A stretch of 64,000 nucleotides of DNA from Paracoccaceae bacterium (lineage in GTDB: Bacteria; Pseudomonadota; Alphaproteobacteria; Rhodobacterales; Rhodobacteraceae), in NCBI GenBank assembly GCA_947504705.1, contig CANNIA010000008.1, positions 1 through 64,000 of the forward strand. Reading direction: 5' to 3'. Made by a program: the position numbers and the translations under genes. Shown one piece after another: positions 25,989 to 35,068 of the stretch. The notes beneath the pieces were generated by a model that saw only the letters and a list, made by a program, of their open reading frames with translations, had not been told where the DNA came from and made no database searches. Numbering within the stretch: position 1 is the stretch's first letter; each line of letters starts with the position of its first letter.

Positions 25989-27692
25989 TTACTTCACGCG
26001 GAACCAGTCCGCGACGTTCCACAGTTCCGAGTCCCAAGCGTTGATCTGGACACCGCCCAGCGCGTTCGAATGCGCCGAGAGCGTGCCACGGTGGACCAGA
26101 GGAACAACGATCATGCTGTCCTTGGTCACCATGTCGTTCAGCTTGATGGCAATCTCTTGCCGCTTGGCCATGTCAGTGGTGGTGCCGAGTTCGGTGATCA
26201 GGGCGTCATAGGCCGGATCGCAGAAACGGTTGATGTTTTCACCCTGCCACTGGCTTTCCGGGGTCGGAGCCTTGGAACACATGTACTGGCTCAGATAGCT
26301 CTCCGGGTCCGGCATTTCCGAGTTGTTGGCATACATCTCGACGTCGGCATAGAACTTCTGGAAGGTGTCGGGCGAGCCCGCGTCACCGCCAAAGAAGACG
26401 CCCGGATCGATCGACTTGAGTTCGACTTCAACGCCGATTTCAGTCCACCAATCCTTGATCAGCGCCTGGAAGTCCTGGCGGATCGGGTTGACGGTGGTCT
26501 GGTACAGGATGTGCAGTTTCTTGCCATCCTTGTCACGGATGCCGTCACCGTCGCTGTCGGTCCAGCCTGCTTCTTCCAGAAGCGCCTTGGCGCCTTCAAG
26601 GTCCTGGGTCAGGCAAGCGGTGTTGTCCGATGCCCAGCCTTCCGGCCCCGGGATGACGTTGCAGGTCGGTTTGCCGCCAGCGCCGTAGCCGACTTCAACC
26701 AGGATCGAGCGGTCGATCGCCATGGAAAGCGCGGTCCGCACCTTGATGTCCGACAGGAACGGGTGGGGATGCTTGGCGGTCGCACGTTCGCCTTCCGGCA
26801 GATCGGCCGACGGGTCGGTGGTGTTCATCTCGATCCGCTCAACCAGCGTGCCGAAGGCCACCACAAACTCGCCCTTGCCAGCTGCGGCCATAGCAGCCTG
26901 GCTGTCCGGAGGGATCTGGGTGTTCCAGGCGTAATCGAATTCGCCGGTTTCCATGACCGCGCGGGCCGAGCTTTCCGCATCGCCGCCGCCCTTGATCATG
27001 GCGGTCGCGAAGGCCGGTTTCGCCGGGTCGCGGTAGTTCGGGTTCATCGCCATCGACACGGTGTCGTTGACGGTGAAGCCGGTGACCATGAACGGGCCAG
27101 TGCCGATCGGCATGTTGTTTGCATCCGTGCAGGTCGGAGCAGCAGCGCCGATGCAGGCTTCAAACTGGGCTTTCTGGATGATTGGGGCCAGAGCCGAGAC
27201 GAAAGCGGTGTAGGGGTTTGCTTTCGGGCCGTCGAAGGTCACCTTGATCGTGGCGTCATCGACTGCTTCGACCGAAGCGACGCCTTCGTATTTGGTGGCT
27301 TGGCTGCAGCCGCCTTCCGGATGGGTGCAGTACTGCCAGGTGAAGACAGCATCAGCTGCGGTGACCGCGCTGCCATCGGACCACAGAAGGCCCGGCTGCA
27401 GTTTCCAGGTGATCGAGGTCATGTCGGCAGAGACGCCGCCATTTTCCAGCGTCGGGATTTCGGCAGCCAGTTTTGGCACCAGCGTGCCCTCGGGCGTCAG
27501 GCCGGCCAGCGGCTCAAGCACCATCGAGGAGGCGTAGATGTCCTTGGTGCCGCCCGAAAGGTAGGGGTTCATGATCGACACGGCTTGCGGGAAGGTCAGT
27601 TTGACCTCGCCATCCGTGCCGCGATCGGCAAATGCGGCGGGCGACAGGCCCATGACCGCGACTGCGCCCAGAAGGGCAGTTCTTAGTTTCAT
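25989..27692 (-). CDS. ABC transporter substrate-binding protein, family 5 (peptide/opine/nickel type)
   Basis: A 567-residue periplasmic protein with a Sec signal peptide (cleavage after SPAAFA, near residue 22) and the SBP_bac_5 fold; GTGPFMVTGF and the LAMAIDRS-like TALSMAIDRSILVE segment are family marks. An acidic loop, TDSDGDGIRDKDGKK, resembles a calcium-binding loop. Two internal Cys pairs suggest disulfides. The ligand is unknown: oligopeptides, opines or other amino compounds are all possible, and the divergent deacylase/oxidase operon suggests an N-substituted amino compound. Its ATG overlaps the stop of the upstream ATPase gene by ATGA. Confidence 0.9.
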   Translation of the reverse strand: MKLRTALLGAVAVMGLSPAAFADRGTDGEVKLTFPQAVSIMNPYLSGGTKDIYASSMVLEPLAGLTPEGTLVPKLAAEIPTLENGGVSADMTSITWKLQPGLLWSDGSAVTAADAVFTWQYCTHPEGGCSQATKYEGVASVEAVDDATIKVTFDGPKANPYTAFVSALAPIIQKAQFEACIGAAAPTCTDANNMPIGTGPFMVTGFTVNDTVSMAMNPNYRDPAKPAFATAMIKGGGDAESSARAVMETGEFDYAWNTQIPPDSQAAMAAAGKGEFVVAFGTLVERIEMNTTDPSADLPEGERATAKHPHPFLSDIKVRTALSMAIDRSILVEVGYGAGGKPTCNVIPGPEGWASDNTACLTQDLEGAKALLEEAGWTDSDGDGIRDKDGKKLHILYQTTVNPIRQDFQALIKDWWTEIGVEVELKSIDPGVFFGGDAGSPDTFQKFYADVEMYANNSEMPDPESYLSQYMCSKAPTPESQWQGENINRFCDPAYDALITELGTTTDMAKRQEIAIKLNDMVTKDSMIVVPLVHRGTLSAHSNALGGVQINAWDSELWNVADWFRVK

Positions 27693-28744
27693 TGGTTCAC
27701 TCCTTGTTGTTTACGCTCGATGGCCTCGGTTCCGCCGGTTGATCCGGTGGCAGATTGAATCCCGTAAAGATGGCAGGCGACCTGACGGCCGGGCTCTACC
27801 TCGACCAGATCGGGTTTGACCGACCGGCAAATGTCCATGACTTTGGGGCAGCGGGTGCAGAAGTTGCAGCCCTTGGGCGGGTTGGCGGGCGAGGGCACAT
27901 CACCCTTCAGGATGATCCGGTTGCGGCGGGCCGCAAGTTCCGGGTCGGGTTCGTTGACCGCTGACAAGAGCGCCTCGGCGTAAGGATGCAGCGGCCGGGC
28001 GTAAAGGTCCTTGGAAGGCGACAGCTCGGCAATCCGGCCAAGATACATCACGGCCACCCGTTGGGCGAGGTGGCGCACCATCGAAAGGTCATGGCTGATG
28101 AACAGATAGGTGAGGCCAAGCTTGGCCTGCAGATCCTCCAGCAAGTTCACCACCTGCGCCTGGATCGACACATCAAGGGCTGCAATCGGTTCATCACAGA
28201 CAATGAATTGCGGTTTCAGCGCCAAGGCGCGGGCAATTCCGATGCGCTGGCGCTGGCCGCCGGAAAATTCATGCGGGAAGCGATTGACGAAGCGGCGGTT
28301 CAGGCCGACCTGGTCCATCAACTCGTAGACGCGCTCCAACTTTTTGTCGCGGCTCCAGTCAGTGTGTTCGTCCAGAGGTTCGCTGACGATTTCCTCCAGC
28401 GTCATCCGGGGGTTAAGGCATGCTTGCGGGTCCTGGAAGACCATCTGCATCGACGGGCGCTTCTTGCGCAGCGCTTCGGGAGACAGCTTGGCCACATCTT
28501 CGCCGTCGATCACGACGCGGCCTGCGGTCGGCTCATAAAGCCGCAGCATTGCCCGACCGACGGTGGACTTGCCACAACCGGATTCGCCAACAAGGCCAAG
28601 GGTCTGGCCTGCCATGATCTGGAATGAAACGCCATCCACGGCCTTCACGTCGCCGGTGTGCTTGCGGAAAAGCCCGGTGTAGATCGGGAAATGCATCTTC
28701 AGGTCTTCGACTTGGACCAATGGAGCCGGGTTGGCGTCAAGCAT
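27689..28744 (-). CDS. ABC transporter ATP-binding protein (OppF/DppF-like)
   Basis: A 351-residue ATPase. [12 protein letters not shown] is Walker [15 protein letters not shown] the signature, and [13 protein letters not shown] Walker B. The C-terminal oligopeptide-transporter domain has CNFCTRCP plus other Cys residues, the usual OppF iron-sulfur-like Cys set. The ATG at 28744 overlaps the upstream ATPase gene by 8 bases. It powers the importer with the OppD-like partner. Confidence 0.92.
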   Translation of the reverse strand: MLDANPAPLVQVEDLKMHFPIYTGLFRKHTGDVKAVDGVSFQIMAGQTLGLVGESGCGKSTVGRAMLRLYEPTAGRVVIDGEDVAKLSPEALRKKRPSMQMVFQDPQACLNPRMTLEEIVSEPLDEHTDWSRDKKLERVYELMDQVGLNRRFVNRFPHEFSGGQRQRIGIARALALKPQFIVCDEPIAALDVSIQAQVVNLLEDLQAKLGLTYLFISHDLSMVRHLAQRVAVMYLGRIAELSPSKDLYARPLHPYAEALLSAVNEPDPELAARRNRIILKGDVPSPANPPKGCNFCTRCPKVMDICRSVKPDLVEVEPGRQVACHLYGIQSATGSTGGTEAIERKQQGVNQ

Positions 28745-29759
28745 TCGCCATCTCCACCTTTGCCAGGGCATACCAATGGCACGCGACATCATGGCCTTCG
28801 CCGACCGCTTGCCCATCAATGGCACGGCGAGGCGGATTCGTCGCATCACAAGCATCGTGGCGATATTCGCAGCGCGCCCGGAAGGGGCAGGCGGTCAGCG
28901 GGCCGGTCAGGATCGGTGGCTGGCCTTCGATGACTTTCAGACGCTCCGACCGCTCGCCCGAGATGCGCGGGATCGTCTGCAAAAGCGCGCGGGTATAGGG
29001 ATGTTGTGGATTGGCAAACAATTCCTTGACCGGGGCCTGTTCGACGACCTGACCGCCATACATGACAATGACACGATCGGCGATGCCTGCGATGACGCCA
29101 AGGTCATGGGTGATCCAGATGATCGCCATGCCCAGCTTTTGCCGAAGTTCCTTCACCAATTCCAGGATCTGAGCCTGGATCGTGACGTCCAGCGCAGTCG
29201 TGGGTTCATCCGCAATTAGCACATCGGGGTCGCAGGCGAGCGCTATGGCAATCATCACCCGCTGCCGCATGCCGCCGGAAAACTGGTGGGGATATTGATA
29301 CAGCCTGCGGCGCGCATCGGGGATGCCGACAAGCTCCAGAAGCTCGACCGCACGGGTTTCGGCCTGACGCTTGGTCATGCCCTTATGCTTGATCAACGGC
29401 TCCATGATCTGGTTGCCCAGCGTGAAGACCGGGTTAAGCGAGGTCATCGGGTCCTGGAAGACAAAGCCGACGCGGGCACCACGGGTGGCGCGCAATTCGG
29501 CATCGGTCATGGCCAGAAGGTCGCGGCCATTGAGCTTGGCTGTGCCACTACGAATGTCGGCGGGCGGGGCCGGCAAGAGCCGCAGAAGCGACATCATCGT
29601 CACGGACTTTCCCGAGCCACTTTCTCCGACAACCCCCAGAAGTTCGCCGGGGTGAAGGGTAAAGCTGACGTCGTTGACGGCATGGATTTCCCCGCCGCGG
29701 GTGCGGAAAACCGTCTTAAGGCCCCTGACTTCAAGGACTGGCGCGGCCCCATCGGCCAT
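28737..29759 (-). CDS. ABC transporter ATP-binding protein (OppD/DppD-like)
   Basis: A 340-residue ATPase: [13 protein letters not shown] (Walker A), [14 protein letters not shown] (signature), [14 protein letters not shown] (Walker B). The C-terminal region has [14 protein letters not shown], the Cys-rich motif of OppD-type subunits. It is the first gene of the importer operon and is divergent from the deacylase gene at 30002 across 242 bases. That interval contains three tandem TTATTG/TTAGTG units (29785-29802) near the start codon and probably both promoters. Confidence 0.92.
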   Translation of the reverse strand: MADGAAPVLEVRGLKTVFRTRGGEIHAVNDVSFTLHPGELLGVVGESGSGKSVTMMSLLRLLPAPPADIRSGTAKLNGRDLLAMTDAELRATRGARVGFVFQDPMTSLNPVFTLGNQIMEPLIKHKGMTKRQAETRAVELLELVGIPDARRRLYQYPHQFSGGMRQRVMIAIALACDPDVLIADEPTTALDVTIQAQILELVKELRQKLGMAIIWITHDLGVIAGIADRVIVMYGGQVVEQAPVKELFANPQHPYTRALLQTIPRISGERSERLKVIEGQPPILTGPLTACPFRARCEYRHDACDATNPPRRAIDGQAVGEGHDVACHWYALAKVEMANA

Positions 29760-30001
29760 ACATAACTCCCCGTGTCGCGTCTTGTTATTGTTATTGTTAG
29801 TGTTTTGCTTCGGTTCTGGCTAAAGGGCTGCCCCGCTTGACGCTAACTCTTCACGATTCCGTCTTTTCTATCAATCCCGAAATGCTGCGGCATTCCAGCG
29901 AACACCGATGGCAGAATGACCGAGAGGCCCGGCATAATGCCAGATGTTGACAGGACGCGGCCCACCGGTGACCTTGGCCCCAACATCTGGGAGAAAGAAT
30001 T

Positions 30002-31168
30002 GTGACCGACAGTGATATCCTGACCCCGCGTCAACTTCTTGATCGGCTGGTAAAGTTTCCAACCGTGAGCCGCGAATCGAATCTGGCGCTGGTCGATTGG
30101 CTTGAAGGCTATCTAACCGGTCATGGGGTGAAATGCTTTCGTCATTGGAATGAGGACCGGCAAAAGGCTGCGCTGATTGCCCATGCAGGGCCATGGATTG
30201 AGGGGGCCGTAGTGTTGTCGGGCCATTCCGACGTTGTGCCGGTTGAAGGGCAGGCGTGGACTACAGACCCCTGGACTGTGACAGAGCGTGACGGGCGGCT
30301 TTACGGGCGCGGGACCTGCGACATGAAGGGTTATGTCGCTCTGGCGGTCTGGGCCTTGGTTCAGGCCGCGCAGCGGGGCGTGACGCGACCCCTGCAACTG
30401 GCGCTGTCCTATGATGAGGAACTGGGCTGCACTGGCGCACCTCCGATGATCGCGACGATGCAGGCGGTGGTGCCGAAAGGATCGGCGGCGCTGATTGGCG
30501 AGCCTTCGGGGATGAAGATTGTCACCGGGCACAAGGGCGGCACTGGGTACGACGTGCATGTGAAGGGGTTCGAGGTGCATTCCTCGCTGCTGCCCGAAGG
30601 CGTGTCGGCGATCATGGAAGGCGCGCGGCTGATCCAGTGGGTAAATGACAAGAACGCCGAGATCATGGCGCTGACGCCCGGGCCAGTGGCGGCCCGGTTC
30701 CGCCCGCCTTTCACGACGCTGCATGTGGGACAAATTCAGGGCGGTACGGCGGACAATATCACTGCTGCTGATTGCCGGTTTTCGGTCGAGATGCGTTGCG
30801 TTCCGGGCGAAGACCCGGAGGGACGGGCCGGCGAGTTCCGCGCGGCGGCAATGCAGCTTGACGCCGCCTTGAAGGCCAAGCGACCCGAGGCAGGGGTGCA
30901 TCTGCGGAAATTCTTCGACGTGCCGCCCCTGCGCCCCGAGGAGCAGGGCGAGGCTGAGGCTTTGGCGCGGGCTTTGACTGGCGAGAATGCGTCGGGTGTC
31001 GTCTCTTACGGCACTGAAGCCGGGCAGTTTCAGGACGCGGGCTATTCGGCTGTCGTCTGCGGGCCGGGTGACATTGCGCAGGCGCATCAACCCGATGAGT
31101 TTCTGGAACTGTCGGAGTTTCTGACCGGGCAACGCTTCATGGAAAGGCTGCTGGAGCGACTGACATGA
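30002..31168 (+). CDS. Acetylornithine deacetylase-like M20 hydrolase (ArgE family)
   Basis: A 388-residue dinuclear-metal amidohydrolase. SGHSDVVPVEG and YGRGTCDMKGY give the first His and the bridging Asp, and YDEELGCTGAP holds the catalytic Glu pair. A GHKGG...E dimerisation region follows. It would remove an N-acyl group from an amino acid. Annotation as acetylornithine deacetylase fits, but the neighbours (importer, FAD oxidase, second M20 enzyme) point to a catabolic use rather than arginine synthesis. The start is GTG. Its stop overlaps the oxidase start by ATGA. Confidence 0.85.
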   Translation: MTDSDILTPRQLLDRLVKFPTVSRESNLALVDWLEGYLTGHGVKCFRHWNEDRQKAALIAHAGPWIEGAVVLSGHSDVVPVEGQAWTTDPWTVTERDGRLYGRGTCDMKGYVALAVWALVQAAQRGVTRPLQLALSYDEELGCTGAPPMIATMQAVVPKGSAALIGEPSGMKIVTGHKGGTGYDVHVKGFEVHSSLLPEGVSAIMEGARLIQWVNDKNAEIMALTPGPVAARFRPPFTTLHVGQIQGGTADNITAADCRFSVEMRCVPGEDPEGRAGEFRAAAMQLDAALKAKRPEAGVHLRKFFDVPPLRPEEQGEAEALARALTGENASGVVSYGTEAGQFQDAGYSAVVCGPGDIAQAHQPDEFLELSEFLTGQRFMERLLERLT

Positions 31169-32508
31169 GTTTTCCAATTTCAGTGGCCAGCCCGGTGCGT
31201 TTTGCGGGACCTTTGCCTCAGCGGGTGGATGTCGTCATCATCGGTGGCGGCATCATCGGTGTGATGGCAGCCTGGTTCCTGCGGGCGAAAGGGTTGTCGG
31301 TCCTAGTCTGCGAAAAGGGTCGAATCGCAGCAGAGCAATCCAGTCGCAACTGGGGTTGGATCCGCCAGCAGGGCCGCGACCCCGGCGAATTGCCGATCAT
31401 GGTGGAAAGTCTATCGATCTGGCGCAACCTTGCGGCTGAGCTGGGCGATCAGCTTGGGTTCCGGCAGTCCGGTGTCCTCTATATTGCAAAGACCGACAGG
31501 GAGATGGCGGAGTTTGAGGCCTGGACCGCCCATGCCAAGGCACATGGGGTCGAGACCCGGATGCAGACCTCGGCAGAGGTTGATTCGCGCCTGAAGGGAG
31601 CAGTGGCCCCGTGGAAAGGCGGTCTTTGGACCGGGTCGGATGCGATGGCCGAGCCTTGGACAGCGGTTCCCACGCTGGCCGCAGCGGCTGCGGCGCGGGG
31701 TGTGATGTTGCGCGAGGCTTGTGCGGTCCGGGCGCTGGACATCGCCGGGGGCAGGGTCGTGGGGGTAGTGACCGAAGCCGGTCGTGTGGCCACTGATCAT
31801 GTGATCGTGGCCGCCGGGGCATGGTCTCGGCTGTTCCTGCAACAGCATGGGGTCAGGATCCCGCAGCTTTCGACACGGGCAACTGTTGCAGCGACGGCTC
31901 CGATGCCGGAAATCTTTCCGGGCTGCGCGGCGGACGATGACATCGGCTTCCGTCGCCGCGCGGATGGGGGCTATACGCTGGCCTCTGGCGGCTCGGAGGA
32001 CGATTTCTTCATCGGGCCGGACGCGTTCCATTCGTTTTTTTCCTACTTGCCGATCCTGCGGCAGGACCGACGGCTCAGCCGTTTTCGTCCGTTTGCGCCA
32101 AAGGGCTTTCCCGATGCCTGGGGCACCCCGCGCCGGTGGGGAGCCGATGAGATCAGCCCCTTTGAGCGGCAGCGGATCCTGAATCCACCCCCAAACCTGA
32201 AAACCCTCGCGCGGGCACAGTCTGCCTTTGCCAAGGCCTTCCCCGCGCTTGGGAAGCCAGAGCTGCGCACGGTTTGGGCCGGGATGATCGACACAATGCC
32301 CGATGTCGTGCCGGTGGTGGACCACGCACCGATCCCCGGCCTGACAATCGCTACAGGGATGAGTGGGCACGGCTTTGGCATCGGGCCGGGAATGGGCCGG
32401 GTGCTGGCCGATCTGGTGACCGTGGGCAGGGTGGGGCACGATCTGACCCGGTTCCGATTTGGCCGGTTTACCGATGGCAGCAAGATCGAGCCCGCGATGG
32501 GTCTTTGA
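31165..32508 (+). CDS. FAD-dependent amine/amino-acid oxidoreductase (DAO family)
   Basis: A 447-residue flavoprotein. [19 protein letters not shown] is the N-terminal dinucleotide-binding motif; SSRNWGWIRQQGRDPGELP is a segment I associate with opine/amine oxidases of the DadA-DAO group in Rhizobiales and Rhodobacterales. The C-terminal GLTIATGMSGHGFGIGPGMG is the second FAD contact. It probably oxidises a secondary amine or amino acid released by the coupled M20 hydrolase. No signal peptide, so cytoplasmic or membrane-peripheral. Confidence 0.85.
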   Translation: MSFPISVASPVRFAGPLPQRVDVVIIGGGIIGVMAAWFLRAKGLSVLVCEKGRIAAEQSSRNWGWIRQQGRDPGELPIMVESLSIWRNLAAELGDQLGFRQSGVLYIAKTDREMAEFEAWTAHAKAHGVETRMQTSAEVDSRLKGAVAPWKGGLWTGSDAMAEPWTAVPTLAAAAAARGVMLREACAVRALDIAGGRVVGVVTEAGRVATDHVIVAAGAWSRLFLQQHGVRIPQLSTRATVAATAPMPEIFPGCAADDDIGFRRRADGGYTLASGGSEDDFFIGPDAFHSFFSYLPILRQDRRLSRFRPFAPKGFPDAWGTPRRWGADEISPFERQRILNPPPNLKTLARAQSAFAKAFPALGKPELRTVWAGMIDTMPDVVPVVDHAPIPGLTIATGMSGHGFGIGPGMGRVLADLVTVGRVGHDLTRFRFGRFTDGSKIEPAMGL

Positions 32509-32562
32509 TCCCTCTTGCCGTCTTGACCCGAAAGGCTCACCCTTGGGTCAAAGGAGACCACC

Positions 32563-33729
32563 ATGCCCGTGAAAAACCGCTTTGCCGAGCTTTTGCCCGA
32601 AATAACCGCCTGGCGGCGCGATTTTCATGAAAACCCCGAGCTTCTGTTCGAAGTGCATCGCACCGCCGCCCGCGTGGCCGAGCTTTGCCGCAGCTTTGGT
32701 TGCGATGAAGTGACCGAAGGTATCGGGCGCACGGGCGTTGTTGCAGTGATCAAGGGGCGGACGAATAGCAAGGGCCGCGTCATCGGATTGCGCGCCGACA
32801 TGGACGCGCTGCCGATCAGGGAACAGACGGGGGTGCCCTATGCCTCGAAAACGCCGGGCATGATGCATGCCTGCGGCCATGACGGGCACACGGCGATGCT
32901 GCTGGGCGCGGCAAAGTATCTGGCCGAGACGCGGAATTTTGACGGCAAGGTCGTCTGCATCTTTCAGCCTGCCGAAGAAGGCGGTGGTGGCGGGCGCGAG
33001 ATGGTGATGGACGGGCTGATAACTCATTGGAAAATCGACGAAGTCTACGGGATGCACAATATGCCCGGCATCCCCGTTGGCCAGTTCGCCATTCGCTCCG
33101 GTGCGATGATGGCCGCTGCGGATCAGTTTGAAATCGTGGTGACCGGCAAGGGTGGCCATGCCGCGAAGCCGCATGACTGCATCGACACCACGGTCGTTGC
33201 CGCCCATATCATCGTCGCGATCCAGACTATCGTCAGCCGCAACACCGACCCGATGAAGCAGCTAGTGATCTCGGTCTGCACGGTAGAAACCGACAGCCCG
33301 GCGCACAATGTGATCCCGCAGGAAGTGAAGATGAAGGGTACGGTCCGCACGCTGGACGGCAAGCTGCAGGACTTTGTCGAAAAACGGCTGGCTGAAGTGG
33401 TCGAGGGCACGGCGCTGGCACTGGGTGCGCGGGCGGAAATAGATTATCAGCGCGGCTATCCGGTGACGGTGAATGCCGAAGACAACACCGAATTCGCAGC
33501 CGAAGTGGCGCGTCAAGTCTCGGGGAATTGCGACACCAACACCCCGCCGCTGATGGGGGCCGAGGATTTCAGCTATATGCTGAACGAACGGCCCGGCGCC
33601 TATATCTTCGTCGGCAACGGTGACACGGCGATGGTGCATCACCCGGCCTACAATTTTGACGACCAGGTGATTCCGTTTGGCTCAAGCTGGTATGCCGGCA
33701 TGGCCGAGGCCCGGATGCCCGTGGCATGA
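32563..33729 (+). CDS. M20 family metallo-amidohydrolase (hippurate/IAA-amino-acid hydrolase-like)
   Basis: A 388-residue enzyme of the M20D group. MMHACGHDGHTAMLLGAA holds metal-binding Cys/His residues, FQPAEEGGGGG the catalytic Glu, and TDPMKQLVISV leads into the dimer domain. PPLMGAEDFSYML near the C-terminus is a typical M20D segment. It would cleave N-acyl amino acids or aromatic conjugates. A good ribosome binding site (AAAGGAG) precedes the ATG. It has a 54-base gap from the oxidase gene and overlaps the DUF1304 gene by 4 bases. Confidence 0.88.
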   Translation: MPVKNRFAELLPEITAWRRDFHENPELLFEVHRTAARVAELCRSFGCDEVTEGIGRTGVVAVIKGRTNSKGRVIGLRADMDALPIREQTGVPYASKTPGMMHACGHDGHTAMLLGAAKYLAETRNFDGKVVCIFQPAEEGGGGGREMVMDGLITHWKIDEVYGMHNMPGIPVGQFAIRSGAMMAAADQFEIVVTGKGGHAAKPHDCIDTTVVAAHIIVAIQTIVSRNTDPMKQLVISVCTVETDSPAHNVIPQEVKMKGTVRTLDGKLQDFVEKRLAEVVEGTALALGARAEIDYQRGYPVTVNAEDNTEFAAEVARQVSGNCDTNTPPLMGAEDFSYMLNERPGAYIFVGNGDTAMVHHPAYNFDDQVIPFGSSWYAGMAEARMPVA

Positions 33730-34085
33730 TCGGCTCGGCGCTGGTCCTAGTCGTGGCAGCTATCCACCTGTGGGTTCTGGTGATGGAGATGCTTCTTTGG
33801 CGGACAGAGCTTGTCCGCCGCATTTTCGGGACCACGCCTGAATTCGCCGAGGCGAGCCGTGTCCTTGCCGCGAACCAGGGGCTTTACAACGGGTTTCTTG
33901 CTGCGGGCCTTGGTCTTGCCCTGCATCAGGGGATTTCAGGTGCCGGGCAGGGGTTGGCGCTATTCAATCTGGCCTGTGTGGCAACCGCCGGAATTTTTGG
34001 GGCGATAACGGTCTCGCGACGGATCCTTTACGTGCAGACGGCGCCGGCATTGGCTGCCGCACTTGTTGTTTTTCTGGGGATCTAG
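33726..34085 (+). CDS. DUF1304 family small membrane protein
   Basis: A 119-residue protein with four predicted membrane helices and the characteristic HLWVLVMEMLLW near residue 15-26 and ANQGLYNGFLAAGL near 54-67. The family's function is not known. Its start overlaps the M20 hydrolase stop (ATGA), so it is made with the catabolic operon; a link to export or import of the metabolite is possible but unproven. Confidence 0.8.
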   Translation: MIGSALVLVVAAIHLWVLVMEMLLWRTELVRRIFGTTPEFAEASRVLAANQGLYNGFLAAGLGLALHQGISGAGQGLALFNLACVATAGIFGAITVSRRILYVQTAPALAAALVVFLGI

Positions 34086-34180
34086 CAGGTTGGAATTGGC
34101 TTTGACTTGTGACACGGGCCTGATCAGTCTGCCCGGTAAGGCCGCGAGGCGCGCGAGGCGTCGAATCTGGTGAAGCACCG

Positions 34181-35068
34181 ATGACATCCCCGATCAATCC
34201 GATTGACCGCGCCCTTGCCTTGCCGATCTGGTCGGGCAAGGCCACAGCCGTTCCATTGGGCGGCGGGATCACCAACCTTAACGTTTTGGTCACGGATGAA
34301 AACCGCCGCGCCGTGGTGCGGATCGGTGATGATATCCCCGTGCATCAGATCATGAGGTTCAACGAGTTGGCGGCCAGCCACGCGGCGCATGCGGCGGGCG
34401 TTTCGCCCGCGGTTCTATACCACGAGCCGGGGGCCTTAGTGATCGAGTTCATCGAAGCCCGCACCATGACCGCCGAAGATTTGCGAGAACCCGCAAATCT
34501 TGACCTTGCACTCGCCTTGGTCAAGCAGACCCATCGCGAAATTCCTCGGCACTTGCGGGGCCCCGCGCTAACATTCTGGGTCTTCCAAGTGCTGCGTGAC
34601 TATGCCGGGACCTTGCGCGACGGAGCCTCGGAACACCTTCCGGTGGTACATGGGCTTCTGAATGAAGCGGCCGAGCTTGAAGCGGCGGTAGGGCGGATCG
34701 AGCTGGTTTTCGGCCACAACGACCTTTTGCCCGCCAACTTCCTGCATGATGGCAGCCGGATGTGGCTGATCGACTGGGATTATGCCGGTTGGGGGTCTCC
34801 CCTCTTTGACCTTGGAGGCCTTGCGGCGAACAATGGGCTGGACGCCACGCAAGAGGATTGGCTTTTGGCCACCTACTATGGCGTTAAGCCCGATGGTGAC
34901 CTGTGGTCCCGCTACCGGGCCATGAAAGCTGCAGCGGCGTTGCGTGAGGCGATGTGGTCGATGGTGCAGGAAATCCATTCCAAACTTGATTTCGACTATT
35001 CAGCCTATACGGCCAGCTATCTTGAAACCTATCGCGCGGCGTTCGCGACCTACAGGACCTTGAAATGA
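34181..35068 (+). CDS. Choline kinase-like phosphotransferase (APH fold)
   Basis: A 295-residue protein of the choline/ethanolamine kinase group. FGHNDLLPANFLHDG is the Brenner motif with catalytic Asp and Asn, and MWLIDWDYAGWGSPLFDLG holds the metal-binding Asp. N-terminal GGITNLN is the nucleotide loop. The substrate may be choline or another amino alcohol. It overlaps the following GcvT-type oxidoreductase by ATGA; this kinase-oxidoreductase pair suggests a shared N-methylated substrate family. Confidence 0.85.
   Translation: MTSPINPIDRALALPIWSGKATAVPLGGGITNLNVLVTDENRRAVVRIGDDIPVHQIMRFNELAASHAAHAAGVSPAVLYHEPGALVIEFIEARTMTAEDLREPANLDLALALVKQTHREIPRHLRGPALTFWVFQVLRDYAGTLRDGASEHLPVVHGLLNEAAELEAAVGRIELVFGHNDLLPANFLHDGSRMWLIDWDYAGWGSPLFDLGGLAANNGLDATQEDWLLATYYGVKPDGDLWSRYRAMKAAAALREAMWSMVQEIHSKLDFDYSAYTASYLETYRAAFATYRTLK

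Noticed and set aside
25938-27686. 582-codon antisense frame over the substrate-binding protein gene
   Set aside because: Shadow of a well-supported family 5 binding protein with signal peptide.
29785-29802. Tandem TTATTG units before the importer operon as a phase-variable repeat
   Set aside because: Only about three imperfect copies, too few to expect slippage; noted as part of the promoter region.
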